Source of the DNA: Pratylenchus scribneri
Lineage: Eukaryota > Nematoda > Chromadorea > Rhabditida > Pratylenchidae
DNA: 64,000 bases
Reading direction: 5' to 3'
Assembly: GCA_030063045.1 (NCBI GenBank)
Contig: JAQSEB010000032.1
Coordinates: forward strand, 3,100,001 to 3,164,000
A program made the translations under genes and the position numbers. The notes beneath the pieces are model-generated. The model did not search any database and was not told the origin of the DNA. It worked only from the letters and a program-made list of their open reading frames with translations. Below are positions 13,125 to 30,956 of the stretch, piece by piece (the stretch's first letter is position 1; every line of letters starts with the position of its first letter).

Positions 13125-14398
13125 ATTGAATGAATGAAAGAGGCATTCATTGTTTGGTTTTTGATAATTTTGAATGCATAAATGGACAGTTTATTATTAT
13201 TATTATTATTATATTTAATTTATATTTAATATGAAAAAAGCATTGAAAATGAGCCTTAAATTCATGCTAATAAAGTCCTAAATTCCCTAGTTAGTGACAA
13301 TTTAATACATAAATGTATTTCTTACCAGTGTCTTTCTTTTCAAATCTTCAATAAATTCCGCTCTTAATTTAATCGAGAACATTTTTTTATTAAATAAATT
13401 TGGAAAATTAGAACAAAATAAAAAGCATCACCCTAAGGCGATGCGGGGCTCCGGCGCCCTCCAAAATTATTCACCGTAACTCCGATGAGTGGTGACCAGA
13501 CACTCATAAGAGCGCTGGATTTGGGTGGCTACGGAGGCTACAAGATGGCTACGGATACGGAGGCAACGGTGGCTACAGATGGCTACAAGATGGCTACAGT
13601 TGGGGGATGTGCTCCTCCCCAATCGACTCCAATTTTGAGGGAATTATATTGACATGGAAGGAAAAATTGTGTATGGGAAGCACACAAAGGAAGAAATAGG
13701 CGCATTTCATTTCATATCCATTCATATCTTTTTATGTCTGCGTCTCTTCACTCATCATTCTATTTTATGCGAATCTCATTGTCTGCACTGCACCTATCTT
13801 AATATTAGTATTTATTTCTTTGTCCCTGATCCCATCCAGTCCCTTCTTTTTCTTTAATTTTCTTAAAACATTAATTTTATAAATAAATTTAAAAAATGAT
13901 ATTTATTTTTAATTGTCTTTCTTGGATCTTTATCAATGAAAAATATTCTGAGGAAAATGGGAAATAAAAGTCAAATAAAGATTGCCTGCCATTTTTCCAT
14001 CTCTAAAAATAATCCTGGGTACCTTAAATATTCAATAAGATTTCTTCAAGATGCATCATTTAACAGTGTTTTTGGCTTGAATTATCAATTTCTAACTTAT
14101 TTATAAACAAAATTGGTTTAAACCGTTTAGTAATCTTTAATTTCGATAAAAATATTATAAATTATATATCATTCGATGCGCCTGGACGAGAATTCAATGG
14201 TATGGTTTGTGAATGTAGGACAAACCCTTAAACCATTATAATTATTTTGGCATCTATTTTCCATTCGGCAATTTCAATGTTTTATCCGACAAATTAATTA
14301 ATAATCATATAATATAATGAAAAATGGGTAAATATGAGGTTTGGGTTAGCAAAAAAAAGTGAAGGAGAAATGACCCGTTTGTTCATTATTTGTTAGAA
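13125..14398. other. Intergenic: convergent 3' ends
   Basis: Lies between the 3' end of the prolyl oligopeptidase gene (+) and that of the Cys-loop receptor gene (-). It holds a TTA microsatellite near 13193, a GC-richer patch at about 13430-13620 with repeated GATGGCTAC-type words and a small inverted repeat (ATGAGTG/CACTCAT near 13484), and a family-3 dispersed repeat at about 14105-14260. No gene recognised. Confidence 0.6.
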
Positions 14399-17300
14399 TT
14401 ATTCAAAATTCAAATTCAAATAGACTAGCCAATAAAATAGATGGAATACAATGAAGAAAATAGGAAAGGCAATTCTCGAGAATAGGTCCACTTGTGATGG
14501 TCGAACTTTGCATCCATTCCTCCTTGAATTTGGCTCATTGCCCCCACTGGTTAAATCGAAATGGACAGCTTCTTCCGGCAAATAAAAACTCAAACTTTGC
14601 CGATTCGGGCCGGGCACTTGCATTCCGGAAGTTACACTTTGTCTTGGGGCACCAACACAGGGACTAGCCGAATGTTGAGGGGAAAGGCTGAGCAACGGGA
14701 TCATTTGGTCGGGGCCACCATTCTACAAGAACCATAGGGAATAAGGAAAAATGAATGAATTTGGAACGGACTGAATGCATCAAAATGGCCGAACATTTTC
14801 GAGAGGGTGGCGTTGTTCGCTTGATTCTTTTTACTGGTGGCAAATTATTTTCGGCTGGCGGCGGATTCGCCGTTGGCTGAGGATTCATTCGAACGGTGCC
14901 ATCCTCCAATTCATAGAAGCAAACGGTGGCCGTGGAAGATCGAGGCAGGAGGGAAGCGTTGGAACTTTTGTGCCTTTGCCTTTTCATTAGGAAACCCACA
15001 GCAGCATATTCGAGAAGACTGGCAAAAACTGTAAGGAAAATACATTTTTTGATAGATTAGGAATGAATTGTACCTATGAAAAAACAAACGCCCAAGAAAA
15101 TGTCCAAACTCTTCACATAGGACACTTTTGGCAGTGAAGCATTGGTGGAAGTCATCAAAGTGGTTTGGGTGAGAACTGTGAAATTGCAAATTAATGAATA
15201 AATTAAATATTCAATTTTTACCTGTGGTCACCCCAATTGTCACCCGGGCTTGAGTGGCTTCACGGTTGAGAAAGAATGAGACCCAAGAAATGACGACAAT
15301 CCTTCAAATTTAATTTTGGTTTAAAATTAATTAGAAATACTCACAATGATGAGGGAAAATAAATTTGAATAAGGTAAAAGCCTAAAAATGTGGGGAAATT
15401 GGTAAAAATTTAATTAAAACACTTGCCTAAATTGCGTTTAAATGTGAAAAATGCAGTCAGCCGAGAATAGTTGCCAGTGCTCAGCGAAATTGTCCTCTCA
15501 ATTTGATGGAATCCGCCGACAGTGAAATGAGCCAAATGGACGTCATCATCAATTGTGACCGGCTGCTGCGATTGCCAATGATAAATGATATCACTGGTAC
15601 TGTAACCGTAACTCTGATGAGAGGGAAAATTAATGGAATTAAATGATGGAAATATGAGGGAGATTGACCTCAATTTCCAGAGGGCAACTTTGTTTGTCCA
15701 AAGGGAACTGTAAATAAGTAAAATTATGCAAAAAATGGAATGATGAGACAAACTGTGTGTAAACTCATTGGACAATTTGCCGTGACAGTCAGCCGAATGC
15801 TACGAATAACATTGCCTAAAATGAAACACAACAATTTAATTAAGGAAAATATTTAATATGACAATAAAAGTAATGAATTGCCATAAAATAATTCGTTAGA
15901 AAAATAATTTTTTGGCCATATAATTTGGCCATAATAAAGTTTTAGGGGTGGCCTATTTTAAGAACTTTTGGCTCGAAATAAAGTAATTTTAAAGAAGTCT
16001 GATTTGGCCGAGTTATATGGCTATGGCTTCAAATTTTTAATAAAGTTTTTCGGTAAATTCGAAAATAAAAATAATATCCATTTAATTATTATATTAGTAT
16101 TTTACCTTTGCTGTCAATTCGCAAGAATGAATTGTGCGAAGTGGTCTCATGGAAATATGATTTCTTTTCGCTGAATTAATTCCCAAATTATTTATTAAAT
16201 TTCAATGTGTACTTTGGGAAGAAAGTGTCGGGTGTCCAAATGGATTTGACCATATCAATGCCAACGGTCAAATTATCATGCCCTTGAATTGCCTCAAATG
16301 CCAGCCGACTATCATGCCAAAATTGTCGCAAATATAAATCCAGCGTGTAATCCATTGAGACTTCAGAAATGGCACTGATTGTGATGACATGGATGGTCAC
16401 ATTCACAATTGTTGGTGGACCCCCAAAATTGGGTCTAATCCGACGATCGTGGCTGGCAATCAACGAATTCAGAATCCTCGTCATATTATTCTCCAAATTG
16501 GTGTTGTACACTCTGCTTTATTTAATTTAGAATATTTAAGAAAATATTGGTATATATATATATATATTCCAGAAAATTTGGAAATAAGTTAATTCTGGAA
16601 TTTATTAGATGCTATGCTGGTAAATTTTGGAAGTCTCGGCTTGTAGTAAAGTTTAAAAATTAGAGAATAGACTCATTAAATTTATTAGTATGGCCGATTT
16701 AGTCTATGAAATTTCGAATACAAACAGATATGAGCTTGTATTGAAAGGTTGAACCATTGTCTAAACCCAAATTGGTTTTGGTTTAATTACTTTTATCTAA
16801 GCTTCATTCGTTTGAAAAGTTTCACAAACTAAATCACCTTTTCTCAAATGGCTAAAAGCCAAGATTTCCAAAATTTATGAATCAAATTTCGATTATAAAC
16901 CGATATTTGCTTGTTTATTAGAAATCAGAACCGTTTCCTGAACCTAAATTAATTTTTTTTTAAATTTTTACCTAAGCATTATTTTGGATTTGAAATTGGA
17001 ATTTCATATTTTGAATTGACAATTACCGCTTCGAATTAGCCTATTCTCCAGTATCTAGGTTAATTAGAATCCGAGATTTTAAAAATACATATTTACAATC
17101 CTAATGATAATTCCGAAATTTATCAATTTTTAATATTTTCTGTAACATGTTTTTAATTTCCTATAAATTCATAATAAATTAATTACCCAGTTGGAGGTGG
17201 CCCACCACTCCCAACACTGTTCGGCCCCCGCCGTTCATCGTCGGCCTCCTTCTGGAAACGATTTGTTGGAGGCGGCAACAATTCCGCCGTTCCATATTCC

Positions 17301-17474
17301 ACTGATTTCTCGGAATTTTGGCCGAAAATATCCTAAGGAAAAATTAAATTGCATAGTATTCCCCGGAAAACTAACTATGCCAAGAAAATGTGAATTTGAA
17401 TGGACAAAAATGGATGGAAAAAGCAGCCAAAATGAGAAAATTGAAGGAGGAAATGCGCGGCGACGAATTCTCAT
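14399..17474 (-). CDS. GABA-A-type Cys-loop ligand-gated channel subunit (GRD/LGC-37-like)
   Basis: Predicted 565-residue pentameric ion-channel subunit of neurons or muscle. Exons (minus strand, descending): 17376-17474, 17187-17332, 16213-16512, 16106-16170, 15754-15815, 15669-15707, 15427-15613, 15345-15381, 15222-15301, 15074-15175, 14772-15028, 14399-14722. A signal peptide starts the protein. The extracellular domain has the LWxPDTFF-type motif (IWTPDTFF) and the Cys-loop C218-C232 ([17 protein letters not shown]). M1 starts near F301; M2 follows NREATQAR; M3 is reached through [12 protein letters not shown]; a Pro/Ser-rich cytoplasmic loop precedes M4 at the C-terminus. The overall pattern, especially [17 protein letters not shown], resembles Drosophila GRD and nematode LGC-37/HG1 alpha-like GABA subunits. 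Oddities: the usual PAR before M2 reads QAR (Q329), and M2 has Gln at 11' where Met is usual. Intron 7 is GC-AG. Exact ortholog is uncertain. Confidence 0.92.
16590..17125. mobile_element. MITE-like element, family 1 (intron 2 of Cys-loop receptor)
   Basis: Shares with the copies at 6571, 57045 and 60245 the internal CTATGAAATTT ... TTGAACCATTGTCTAAACCC segment and TIR words (GCTGGTAAATTTTGGAAG at the left; GAGATTTTAAAAATACATAT at the right, diverged). It is longer than the other copies and may be two overlapping insertions. It accounts for most of the 674-bp intron. Confidence 0.6.
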
Positions 17475-19495
17475 TTTTGGCGTGAAATTAAAAACATGGA
17501 AAAAGGAGATATCTGGTCAATAAATATATTTGAATGAGAATATGTTGTTAGAATGAATGCCGTCTGCCTTTCTTTTCGCGCGTTCTGGCACAATTAGCAA
17601 TGTTTTTCTGAAATAAGGAGGGAATGGCATAAAGAAGAGCGAAAAGGGGAATATGCAGACGGGGAATTTAGTGGCATATTTTGCATAATTGGCAAGGAAT
17701 TAGGAGAGAGAATTAGATAAAAATTAGGGAAATTTTATTAACAATTTAATTCTATCCATTTAATTTTTAATATTTCCTTTTAAAAATAAATTCCTGTCTA
17801 TTCAAAATATTAATTAAAAAGTTAAGTAAAAGAAAAAGATTTAAATCTTTTGACTGTTAACCAAATAATTTTTGTTAGTAACCGCCGACCACATCCTACA
17901 TATTCTTTATGGCCATCCATTTTTTACCGCTTCCTCTCTTTCTTTCCGCCCTTCCTTTACATTTCCATTTTTTGCCTTTTTCCGACCGATTGGACCGCGG
18001 AATTTGCATTTGGCCCATCCGGCGGCGGCGGCAATGCCCCGTCTTCCAAACCAAAAGGCAAAAAGCACATAATAAATAGGGGAATGGGGTAAAATGTTGT
18101 CATTTTGGCAATTGGCGGAGAAAGGAAAAAGGGAAATGGAAAATGAATGGGAAAAAATGTGGGGAGGCCAAATAATTGGGCCACCTCCTTTCCTTCTTCT
18201 AATGGCTTCCACGAACTTTTCACAGGTGAAAAGCAAGAAAAGCAGTCGAATTTGTTGAGGAGAGGAGGGTGGTCTCGACGTAAAAAGGTTCCTCTCATTT
18301 GACACTTTTTTCCTCCTTTTTTTCTAAAAATTTGTGCACAAATTCATAACAAATTGGTTTTTGGTGGCTTTTTCGGTCTCCATGGGGGTTTATCTCTAAT
18401 GGAGTGGATTGGAAAGGGGTATTGTCTCATTTTCCCACACAATGAATGAATGCCCTTTTTGGCATCATCTGCTTTTTTAAAGGTTTAAAAATGAATTGGG
18501 TCGAAGGAATTTTGCCACAAAAAGTTGGGTCGAATCCAAAAAAGAAAAAATGGAAATGAACTTTTCGGAAGGAAAATTGGGCGGCAGAATAAGAAGATGG
18601 CACATGCCAAAATTGGATTGTCAATTTTTGAGAGCAATCAAACACGCAAAAATGCCAATATTTGAGGGAGGAATATGGGAATTTGGTCCGGAAATGGACA
18701 AAAGGGAAGGAAGCCCCCAAAAAGGGTTAGGGCCAAAAATGTGCCGGCAATCGGCGTTTGTGGTCCAACGCCCAAAGAAGAAATAAAGTTGGCCACCATT
18801 TCGGTTTCCATTCATTAATTTGTTCCGCCTAGGTTTTTGGTGCATTGTTGGTTCCATTTCAGCGTGGATGGCACATTCTTCGAAATTCACATTGTGAATT
18901 TTGTTTTATTTTCATTTTTATAGGATTGGAAAAATAATGAAGAGGAAAGCATGGAACTGAAATTTTTAGTGCACCAAAAAAAAATGCACAAATTTGGCCA
19001 ATGTGATCTTCGATTGTTTTCATTTTCTCTCCGTTTTGGGCCAATTCCAATAAATTTTCTAAATCCCTTTAAATTGCCCTAAAGGCGAATTCACTTTTGG
19101 GTGCACATTTTTCATTAAATCCTCTTCCTCCACATTTTCTTTGGCAAATAACTCCTCTTTTACGGTTGCCTCCTCTCGAGAACATATTTTTTTCCGAATA
19201 TTGGCAAACAAATTTATCATTTTACGAATGAGGATTTGATTAAAATATGGAGGGAATACACATATATTCATTCATTCTACATTAGGAATCCTAATAAGAA
19301 AAAGTAAATTGAAAATAAAAAATGAATGAAAGGCTACGAAAATGAGGGAAAATAATAAAAAAATTCACAATATTAGGGAGACATCAACGGGAAATACAAA
19401 TGCTATTAAAAATGGATATTCAAGTCCCAGCAACTTTAAAAGATATTTTAATGGAAATTTTAAATAATTAATTTTTATTTTTTTTAAGAGAGTAT
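17475..19495. other. Intergenic, 5' of the Cys-loop receptor gene
   Basis: About 2 kb upstream of the minus-strand receptor gene. It contains purine- and pyrimidine-rich stretches that create many short open frames on both strands, none with a recognisable domain or splice-consistent continuation. Probably promoter and 5' regulatory DNA; no element can be named. Confidence 0.5.
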
Positions 19496-22400
19496 ATTGA
19501 TATCAAAATATATCATAATTCTTTGTATTTTCTATCAAAATATATCATAATTCTTTGTATTTTCTATCAAAATATATCATAATTCTTTTGTATTTTCTAT
19601 CAAAATATATCATAATTCTTTGTATTTTCTATCAAAATATATCATAATTCTTTGTATTTTCTATCAAAATATATCATAATTCTTTGTATTTTCTATCAAA
19701 ATATATCATAATTCTTTGTATTTTCTATCAAAATATATCATAATTCTTTGTATTTTCTATCAAAATATATCATAATTCTTTGTATTTTCTATCAAAATAT
19801 ATCATAATTCTTTGTATTTTCTCTCAAAATATATCATAATTCTTTGTATTTTCTATCAAAATATATCATAATTCTTTGTATTTTCTATCAAAATATATCA
19901 TAATTCTTTGTATTTTCTCTCAAAATATATCATAATTCTTTGTATTTTCTCTCAAAATATATCATAATTCTTTGTATTTTCTATCAAAATATATCATAAT
20001 TCTTTGTATTTTCTATCAAAATATATCATAATTCTTTGTATTTTCTATCAAAATATATCATAATTCTTTGTATTTTCTATCAAAATATATCATAATTCTT
20101 TGTATTTTCTCTCAAAATATATCATAATTCTTTGTATTTTCTATCAAAATATATCATAATTCTTTGTATTTTCTATCAAAATATATCATAATTCTTTGTA
20201 TTTTCTATCAAAATATATCATAATTCTTTGTATTTTCTATCAAAATATATCATAATTCTTTGTATTTTCTATCAAAATATATCATAATTCTTTGTATTTT
20301 CTATCAAAATATATCATAATTCTTTGTATTTTCTATCAAAATATATCATAATTCTTTTGTATTTTCTATCAAAATATATCATAATTCTTTGTATTTTCTA
20401 TCAAAATATATCATAATTCTTTGTATTTTCTATCAAAATATATCATAATTCTTTGTATTTTCTATCAAAATATATCATAATTCTTTGTATTTTCTATCAA
20501 AATATATCATAATTCTTTGTATTTTCTATCAAAATATATCATAATTCTTTTGTATTTTCTATCAAAATATATCATAATTCTTTGTATTTTCTATCAAAAT
20601 ATATCATAATTCTTTGTATTTTCTATCAAAATATATCATAATTCTTTGTATTTTCTCTCAAAATATATCATAATTCTTTGTATTTTCTATCAAAATATAT
20701 CATAATTCTTTGTATTTTCTATCAAAATATATCATAATTCTTTGTATTTTCTCTCAAAATATATCATAATTCTTTGTATTTTCTATCAAAATATATCATA
20801 ATTCTTTGTATTTTCTATCAAAATATATCATAATTCTTTTGTATTTTCTATCAAAATATATCATAATTCTTTTGTATTTTCTATCAAAATATATCATAAT
20901 TCTTTGTATTTTCTATCAAAATATATCATAATTCTTTGTATTTTCTATCAAAATATATCATAATTCTTTGTATTTTCTATCAAAATATATCATAATTCTT
21001 TGTATTTTCTATCAAAATATATCATAATTCTTTGTATTTTCTATCAAAATATATCATAATTCTTTGTATTTTCTATCAAAATATATCATAATTCTTTTGT
21101 ATTTTCTATCAAAATATATCATAATTCTTTGTATTTTCTATCAAAATATATCATAATTCTTTGTATTTTCTATCAAAATATATCATAATTCTTTGTATTT
21201 TCTATCAAAATATATCATAATTCTTTGTATTTTCTATCAAAATATATCATAATTCTTTGTATTTTCTATCAAAATATATCATAATTCTTTTGTATTTTCT
21301 ATCAAAATATATCATAATTCTTTGTATTTTCTATCAAAATATATCATAATTCTTTGTATTTTCTATCAAAATATATCATAATTCTTTGTATTTTCTCTCA
21401 AAATATATCATAATTCTTTGTATTTTCTATCAAAATATATCATAATTCTTTGTATTTTCTATCAAAATATATCATAATTCTTTGTATTTTCTCTCAAAAT
21501 ATATCATAATTCTTTGTATTTTCTATCAAAATATATCATAATTCTTTGTATTTTCTATCAAAATATATCATAATTCTTTTGTATTTTCTATCAAAATATA
21601 TCATAATTCTTTGTATTTTCTCTCAAAATATATCATAATTCTTTGTATTTTCTATCAAAATATATCATAATTCTTTGTATTTTCTATCAAAATATATCAT
21701 AATTCTTTGTATTTTCTATCAAAATATATCATAATTCTTTGTATTTTCTATCAAAATATATCATAATTCTTTGTATTTTCTATCAAAATATATCATAATT
21801 CTTTGTATTTTCTCTCAAAATATATCATAATTCTTTGTATTTTCTATCAAAATATATCATAATTCTTTGTATTTTCTATCAAAATATATCATAATTCTTT
21901 GTATTTTCTATCAAAATATATCATAATTCTTTGTATTTTCTATCAAAATATATCATAATTCTTTGTATTTTCTCTCAAAATATATCATAATTCTTTGTAT
22001 TTTCTATCAAAATATATCATAATTCTTTGTATTTTCTATCAAAATATATCATAATTCTTTGTATTTTCTATCAAAATATATCATAATTCTTTGTATTTTC
22101 TCTCAAAATATATCATAATTCTTTGTATTTTCTATCAAAATATATCATAATTCTTTGTATTTTCTATCAAAATATATCATAATTCTTTGTATTTTCTATC
22201 AAAATATATCATAATTCTTTGTATTTTCTATCAAAATATATCATAATTCTTTGTATTTTCTATCAAAATATATCATAATTCTTTGTATTTTCTATCAAAA
22301 TATATCATAATTCTTTGTATTTTCTCTCAAAATATATCATAATTCTTTGTATTTTCTATCAAAATATATCATAATTCTTTGTATTTTCTATCAAAATATA

Positions 22401-22499
22401 TCATAATTCTTTGTATTTTCTATCAAAATATATCATAATTCTTTGTATTTTCTATCAAAATATATCATAATTCTTTGTATTTTCTATCATAAAATATCA
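19496..22499. repeat. 32-bp satellite array
   Basis: About 93 nearly identical copies of a 32-bp AT-rich unit built from TATCAAAATATATCATAATT and CTTTGTATTTTC. The only common variants are TCTC for TATC and an extra T (CTTTTG). Blocks of variants repeat with the same spacing (for example around 20341-20900 and 21091-21590), which points to block amplification. The array is intergenic, between the receptor 5' end and the acetylcholinesterase 3' end. It is not CRISPR: there are no unique spacers. Confidence 0.97.
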
Positions 22500-22668
22500 T
22501 AATTATATAAAATTGATTCCTTTCACCCTCTAAAAATGAGAAAAGAATAATGGGATGATTGAATGAAATTGAGGGAAATGAATATTATTTTATATTAATA
22601 GTTTGGATTATGATGGAGATTGAATTAATTCATTTAATTATATAATAATATTGAAATCTATATTTATA

Positions 22669-26627
<3,959 letters not shown>

Positions 26628-28489
26628 TTTTGGATGAAGATTGAAGCAAAAAGAAAAGAGTGCTGTTGGGCAAATTTGTGGGCAATGAAAGTGATAAATT
26701 TGAATTTGAGGCGGAAATGTTGGGCCAAAGGGGGGAATGGGGGAAAGTAAAGGAATTCCCCCTTTTCAGCCTCCCTCACTTCCTTTTTCCCGTCGGTCGC
26801 GAAGCTTGTCGGGACACGGGAATGAGGGAGGAAAAGGGCGAAAATGGGAGGAGGACAGCGCCTACTGCAGAGCAGTGAATGGGACAACGGCAAAAGCGAT
26901 AAAGGAGAAAGGAGGAAAAGGACACGGGAATTTGGGGACATTGAAAGAATCGAAATGAGGTGGGAGCCCCATAAAATGTGGAATCAAAAAAGAAAAACAA
27001 TCCAAGTCCGCTTTATTGGCCTCAATTCAACACCACAAAATGTTCCCACACGTGCAAAGATTGGCCGATGGATTGGCCAATGAAAATGTTTTCGGGCGCC
27101 CAAGAAATCATGGGAATTGAATATTGGGGGAATATGGAGGGACAAAGTGCATTTGGGGAATTTACGAGAAATTATAGTTTTGTGAGGGAGGAGGGAACGG
27201 CCGGGGACGAGGTCAGGGCAAGAGGCTTTTTTGTCTGAAGCGCAAATCAAATTTGCCAGCCGCCTCAAATTTTATTCAGAATTATCCCATCAAAGTAAGA
27301 GAACATGGATGAGGGCACTTGAGCCACCCATTCCGCCGCCTTTGAAAGTTAATCAACACGGGCGAATTCGAAAGGCAAAGAAAAAGGGCGAAGGAAATTG
27401 AGGAAAATTCAAGAAAAAATAAGGAGGATAATGGCCAAAGGGAAGAGGCAATAAAATTGGCCATAGGAATGGCCAAATCGAGGCCAATTTTACGGAGAAT
27501 GCGCGGAAGAGGACGGAAAGATCAGTGAAGGAAGGATGGAATGGGCGAAGGGAAAAACTCATGGAAAAGACCAAAACCAAAGGGCAGATGGCCAAATATT
27601 TGAAGAAGAATTGGATGGGAAGGAAGGAAGGAAGGCGTTGGCGGAGGAAGCACAAAAATGGGGAAGGAAGAAATTTGCTCGAAGATGGACAAATTCCCGG
27701 CTTCTTCAAGCCAATCCAGAGTCTAGGCGACCAACTTTGGTCCAGTCAAATGTTTGAATGGGCATTAATTCTGCTCCGGCGCATTCCATCCATTCATTTG
27801 GTTGTCCGTCTTTTTTATTCATATTTTCCTCCGCATTCGGTGAATATGCCCCCGGTGGAAGAGGGCAACCTCCTACATTCTTCCATTTTTAAGATTCAAT
27901 CACAATTGTGCCAAAAATCATGTACCAAAAAAATTTTTCACGGAAGGAAATGGAACGGGGCAAAGAGGGTGGTTTGAGGGTGCCGATTTGGTACAAAAAG
28001 AGGGTGTTAAAAGGGGCAATTGGGATGAGGAGTAAATGGTGCGGCAAAATAGTATCTTTGGCCTATCCCATTTTTGGCCACAATTCATTCATCCAACTTA
28101 ATGCTATTCCGCTTCAACGCTCCGGGCCATGAGCCAAATTGAGGGTGGATTTGAATGCGGAGATTTTTTATTTTATATTTTCTTTAGAAGAAAAGGACAA
28201 AAAATGGAGAAAAAAAGAATTTGCGAATGGAATGGATAAGCCCCGTGGGGACAATTCGAGGAATGGATAACCCGAAAATTACGTTTAAAATCCATTATGA
28301 AGATTAGTTGAAGGATTTTTTGGGTTATTTTGACATTTGGAAGAGGAAGAATATGTAATCAGTGTTATTTTCAAAAGGGTTGGCAACATCATTTTTACGT
28401 CAAAATGCCTTCTTTCTCTCAACAAAATTGCCATCACTTTGAATGGACGATGAATTATTTGAATTATTAAGCTGAATTTATTTAAATAA
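26628..28489. other. Intergenic, 5' of acetylcholinesterase
   Basis: Purine-rich GGAAGG/GAGGAAAAGG stretches generate long but meaningless frames on both strands, up to 246 codons at 26201-26941 on the minus strand. I see no conserved motif, no splice-consistent gene and no repeat family. It presumably contains the acetylcholinesterase promoter and the AP-2 gene 3' flank. Confidence 0.5.
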
Positions 28490-30956
28490 TTATTGGGATA
28501 GTTTTCCCTTTTCATTTTCAATAACCTCAAATCCAGCTAAAATTCGGCCATTATCATTTAACATTTTATCCAAATTTTTCAATGATTCTCCAATGCAAAT
28601 ATTTATCATTTCCAGCACGGCCAACTTTAATAAAAACAATTTTGTAAATGAAATTTAATATATAATAAGATTATTGTCTATACAAAATGTTTTTAAGTAA
28701 ATATAAACACAAAATGTTTGTAATCAAACGAAAACACAAATGTTTTTAAGCAAACAAAAACACAAATGTTTTTAACTAATAAGTGAAACACAAATGTTTT
28801 TAATCTAAATGAAACAAATGTTTTTAAGCAAACAAAAACACATAAGAAAACAAAAACACAAATGTTTTTAAGCTAAATGAAACACAAATGTTTTTAAGCA
28901 AATAAAAACACAAAATGTTTTTAAACTAAATGAAACACAAATGTTCTTAAGCTAAATGAAACACAAAATGTTTTTAAGTTTAGTGAAAGACAAATGTTTT
29001 TAAGCTAAGTGAAACATAAAATGTTTTTAAGTTGAGTGAAACACAAATGTTTTAAGCAAACAAAAACACAAATGTTTTTAGCTAAGTGAAACACAAAATG
29101 TTTTTAAGCTGAGTGAAACACAAATGTTTTTAAGCTAAGTGAACACAAATGTTTTAAGCTGAGTAAAACAAAAATGTTTTTTAGTTAAGTGAAATACACA
29201 AATGTTTTTAAGCTAAGTGAAATACAAATATTTTTAGTCAAGCGAAAACACAAATGTTTTTTTAACAAACCAAAATGCAAATTTTAAACAAGAAAACACA
29301 AAATACTTTAATGTTTATAAGAAAAAGAAAACAATGTTTTTAACAAATCGAGAAATATATATTTTTAAAAGGAGGGGGACACAAATTTCAATTCTCCTCA
29401 CTGCAGCTATGTATGAGAAGAAGGAAGGGTGTATATGGTATTCCTAATTCCTATCATTTAAAATTTAATGGAGGGAACACAAACAAAGATCTTCCCTTTA
29501 GTACTAATCACTATCACAGTCCATTTTAAGCAGTACTGTACATATAAACTGGGCATCATTGCCATATTTAATTTAATACTCACAATTGCGATGCCTCCGA
29601 ATCCATGGGTGATCTATAAATAATATTTGAAGAATAAATGCATGCAATTATTACCAAAGAGAAATGAGTCAATGGCCTTTGGATATTTGGCTCTAAAAAT
29701 AATTCGGGACGTCGATCGCAAATTGGACTCCGATCTGCAGTAATTAGATCGGAAATTTCTTTCACAAAACTTCTAAAAGAATTCATCATATTTAATTATT
29801 GAATATGTTAATTATTGCCTGGCACAATTTAGGAATGTTTTTCGTCGATTTGCCAATTCCTCATCGATTGCCTGTTGGCCAAAATAATGAACAAATTGGG
29901 AATTGAGGAAAATGGCCACATCCTTCACTGGGAATTCCCTTTGAAGGACCAAATGGAAATCGCTGGCCTTCAAAAAAAATTGCCTACATTTTTTATATTT
30001 AATTTCACTCACTAAATGGACAGCCTCCTCCTCGACCAATGCTGTGAATGCAGTTAAACATGCCGATTTTCTCCTTCCTGCTGGCAAACTTAGTCCAATT
30101 CTTTTCAATGATTCTCGTAGCGCTTTTCCCCCATCCTTTGATTTTGCCCTTCAAAATAATGTCAAAATTATTAATATTTTTCAATCATACTTTCTTAAAA
30201 TGCCACCAATCAATGAAGCATTCAGGCATTCAGGCGGATTTATTCGACGTTGAATTTCGCCCACCGTTACTTTGTATTTTGTTGTGCTGCTCAAAAGGCT
30301 TGTCCGTCCGGGAACGGTGCAAAATGTTTCGAAAGGAGATCGACTTTGCAGGAAAATTGGCATTTGGCAGAGATTGGCATTGGCATTCGCATTTATATTA
30401 AGCATTTGGGCCATTTCTTCGCCTTTTTGCCCATTTGATTTGATTTTCTCTTAAAGTATAAAATATAATTCCCAAAAAATTTATTATTTTCCCACCTTCC
30501 TTTCCATTCGAATCGCCAATTTGGTGGGGAAATATATTATTTACTTCACATTGCATTGGCATTGATATTCCCAGGGGATAATAATTTTGGATGGAAGAAG
30601 GTTGATGATAAGCCGAAGATGAGGATGATGGATTCGGTGGAAGGAGGGAAAATTGCGATGGCTTCAAAATGATTATAACAGTGATTTAGGTCATAAACCC
30701 TAATAACTACCTGTTGGACCAAATAAGCTGGCCCATTGTCCAAATTGGAATATTCAGAGGAGGAGGGAAAAGGGCATCCGGAATAATTGGCAAAATAATT
30801 GCAAATTGGCGGCTGATTTGCATCGGAAAATTGTTGCTGCTGATTGCCAATTCCTCCATTGCCAATTGCTCCAATTGGCTGGTGTTGTTTGGCTGCAATC
30901 ACTTCTTCTTCGGATGCAGCACAATTCAGAAGACGACGTTTGCCCAGTCGACTCAT
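28490..30956 (-). CDS. AP-2 family transcription factor (aptf-like)
   Basis: Predicted 412-residue nuclear DNA-binding protein of the TFAP2 family. Exons (descending): 30711-30956, 30496-30661, 30191-30449, 30013-30148, 29819-29967, 29655-29772, 29584-29613, 28490-28624. The N-terminal third is Gln/Pro/Ser/Asn-rich (transactivation-like). The diagnostic AP-2 core then reads in order: [109 protein letters not shown]. The last exon supplies the end of the helix-span-helix dimerisation region. Exon 5 ends at a GC donor. Intron 7 (959 bp) contains a minisatellite. C. elegans has four aptf genes; I cannot say which is the ortholog. The start could lie further upstream, but the chosen ATG begins a long open exon. 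Confidence 0.93.
28688..29345. repeat. 26-bp minisatellite in intron 7 of the AP-2 gene
   Basis: About 25 imperfect copies of AAGCTAAGTGAAACACAAAT plus GTTTTT, fairly diverged in length and sequence. The same family occurs at 52085-52590 in the opposite orientation, 23 kb away. Intron-contained. Confidence 0.88.

Noticed and set aside
27525..27977. 150-codon plus-strand frame, Lys/Arg/Glu-rich
   Set aside because: Translation of a purine-rich tract; no family resemblance, no gene-like continuation.
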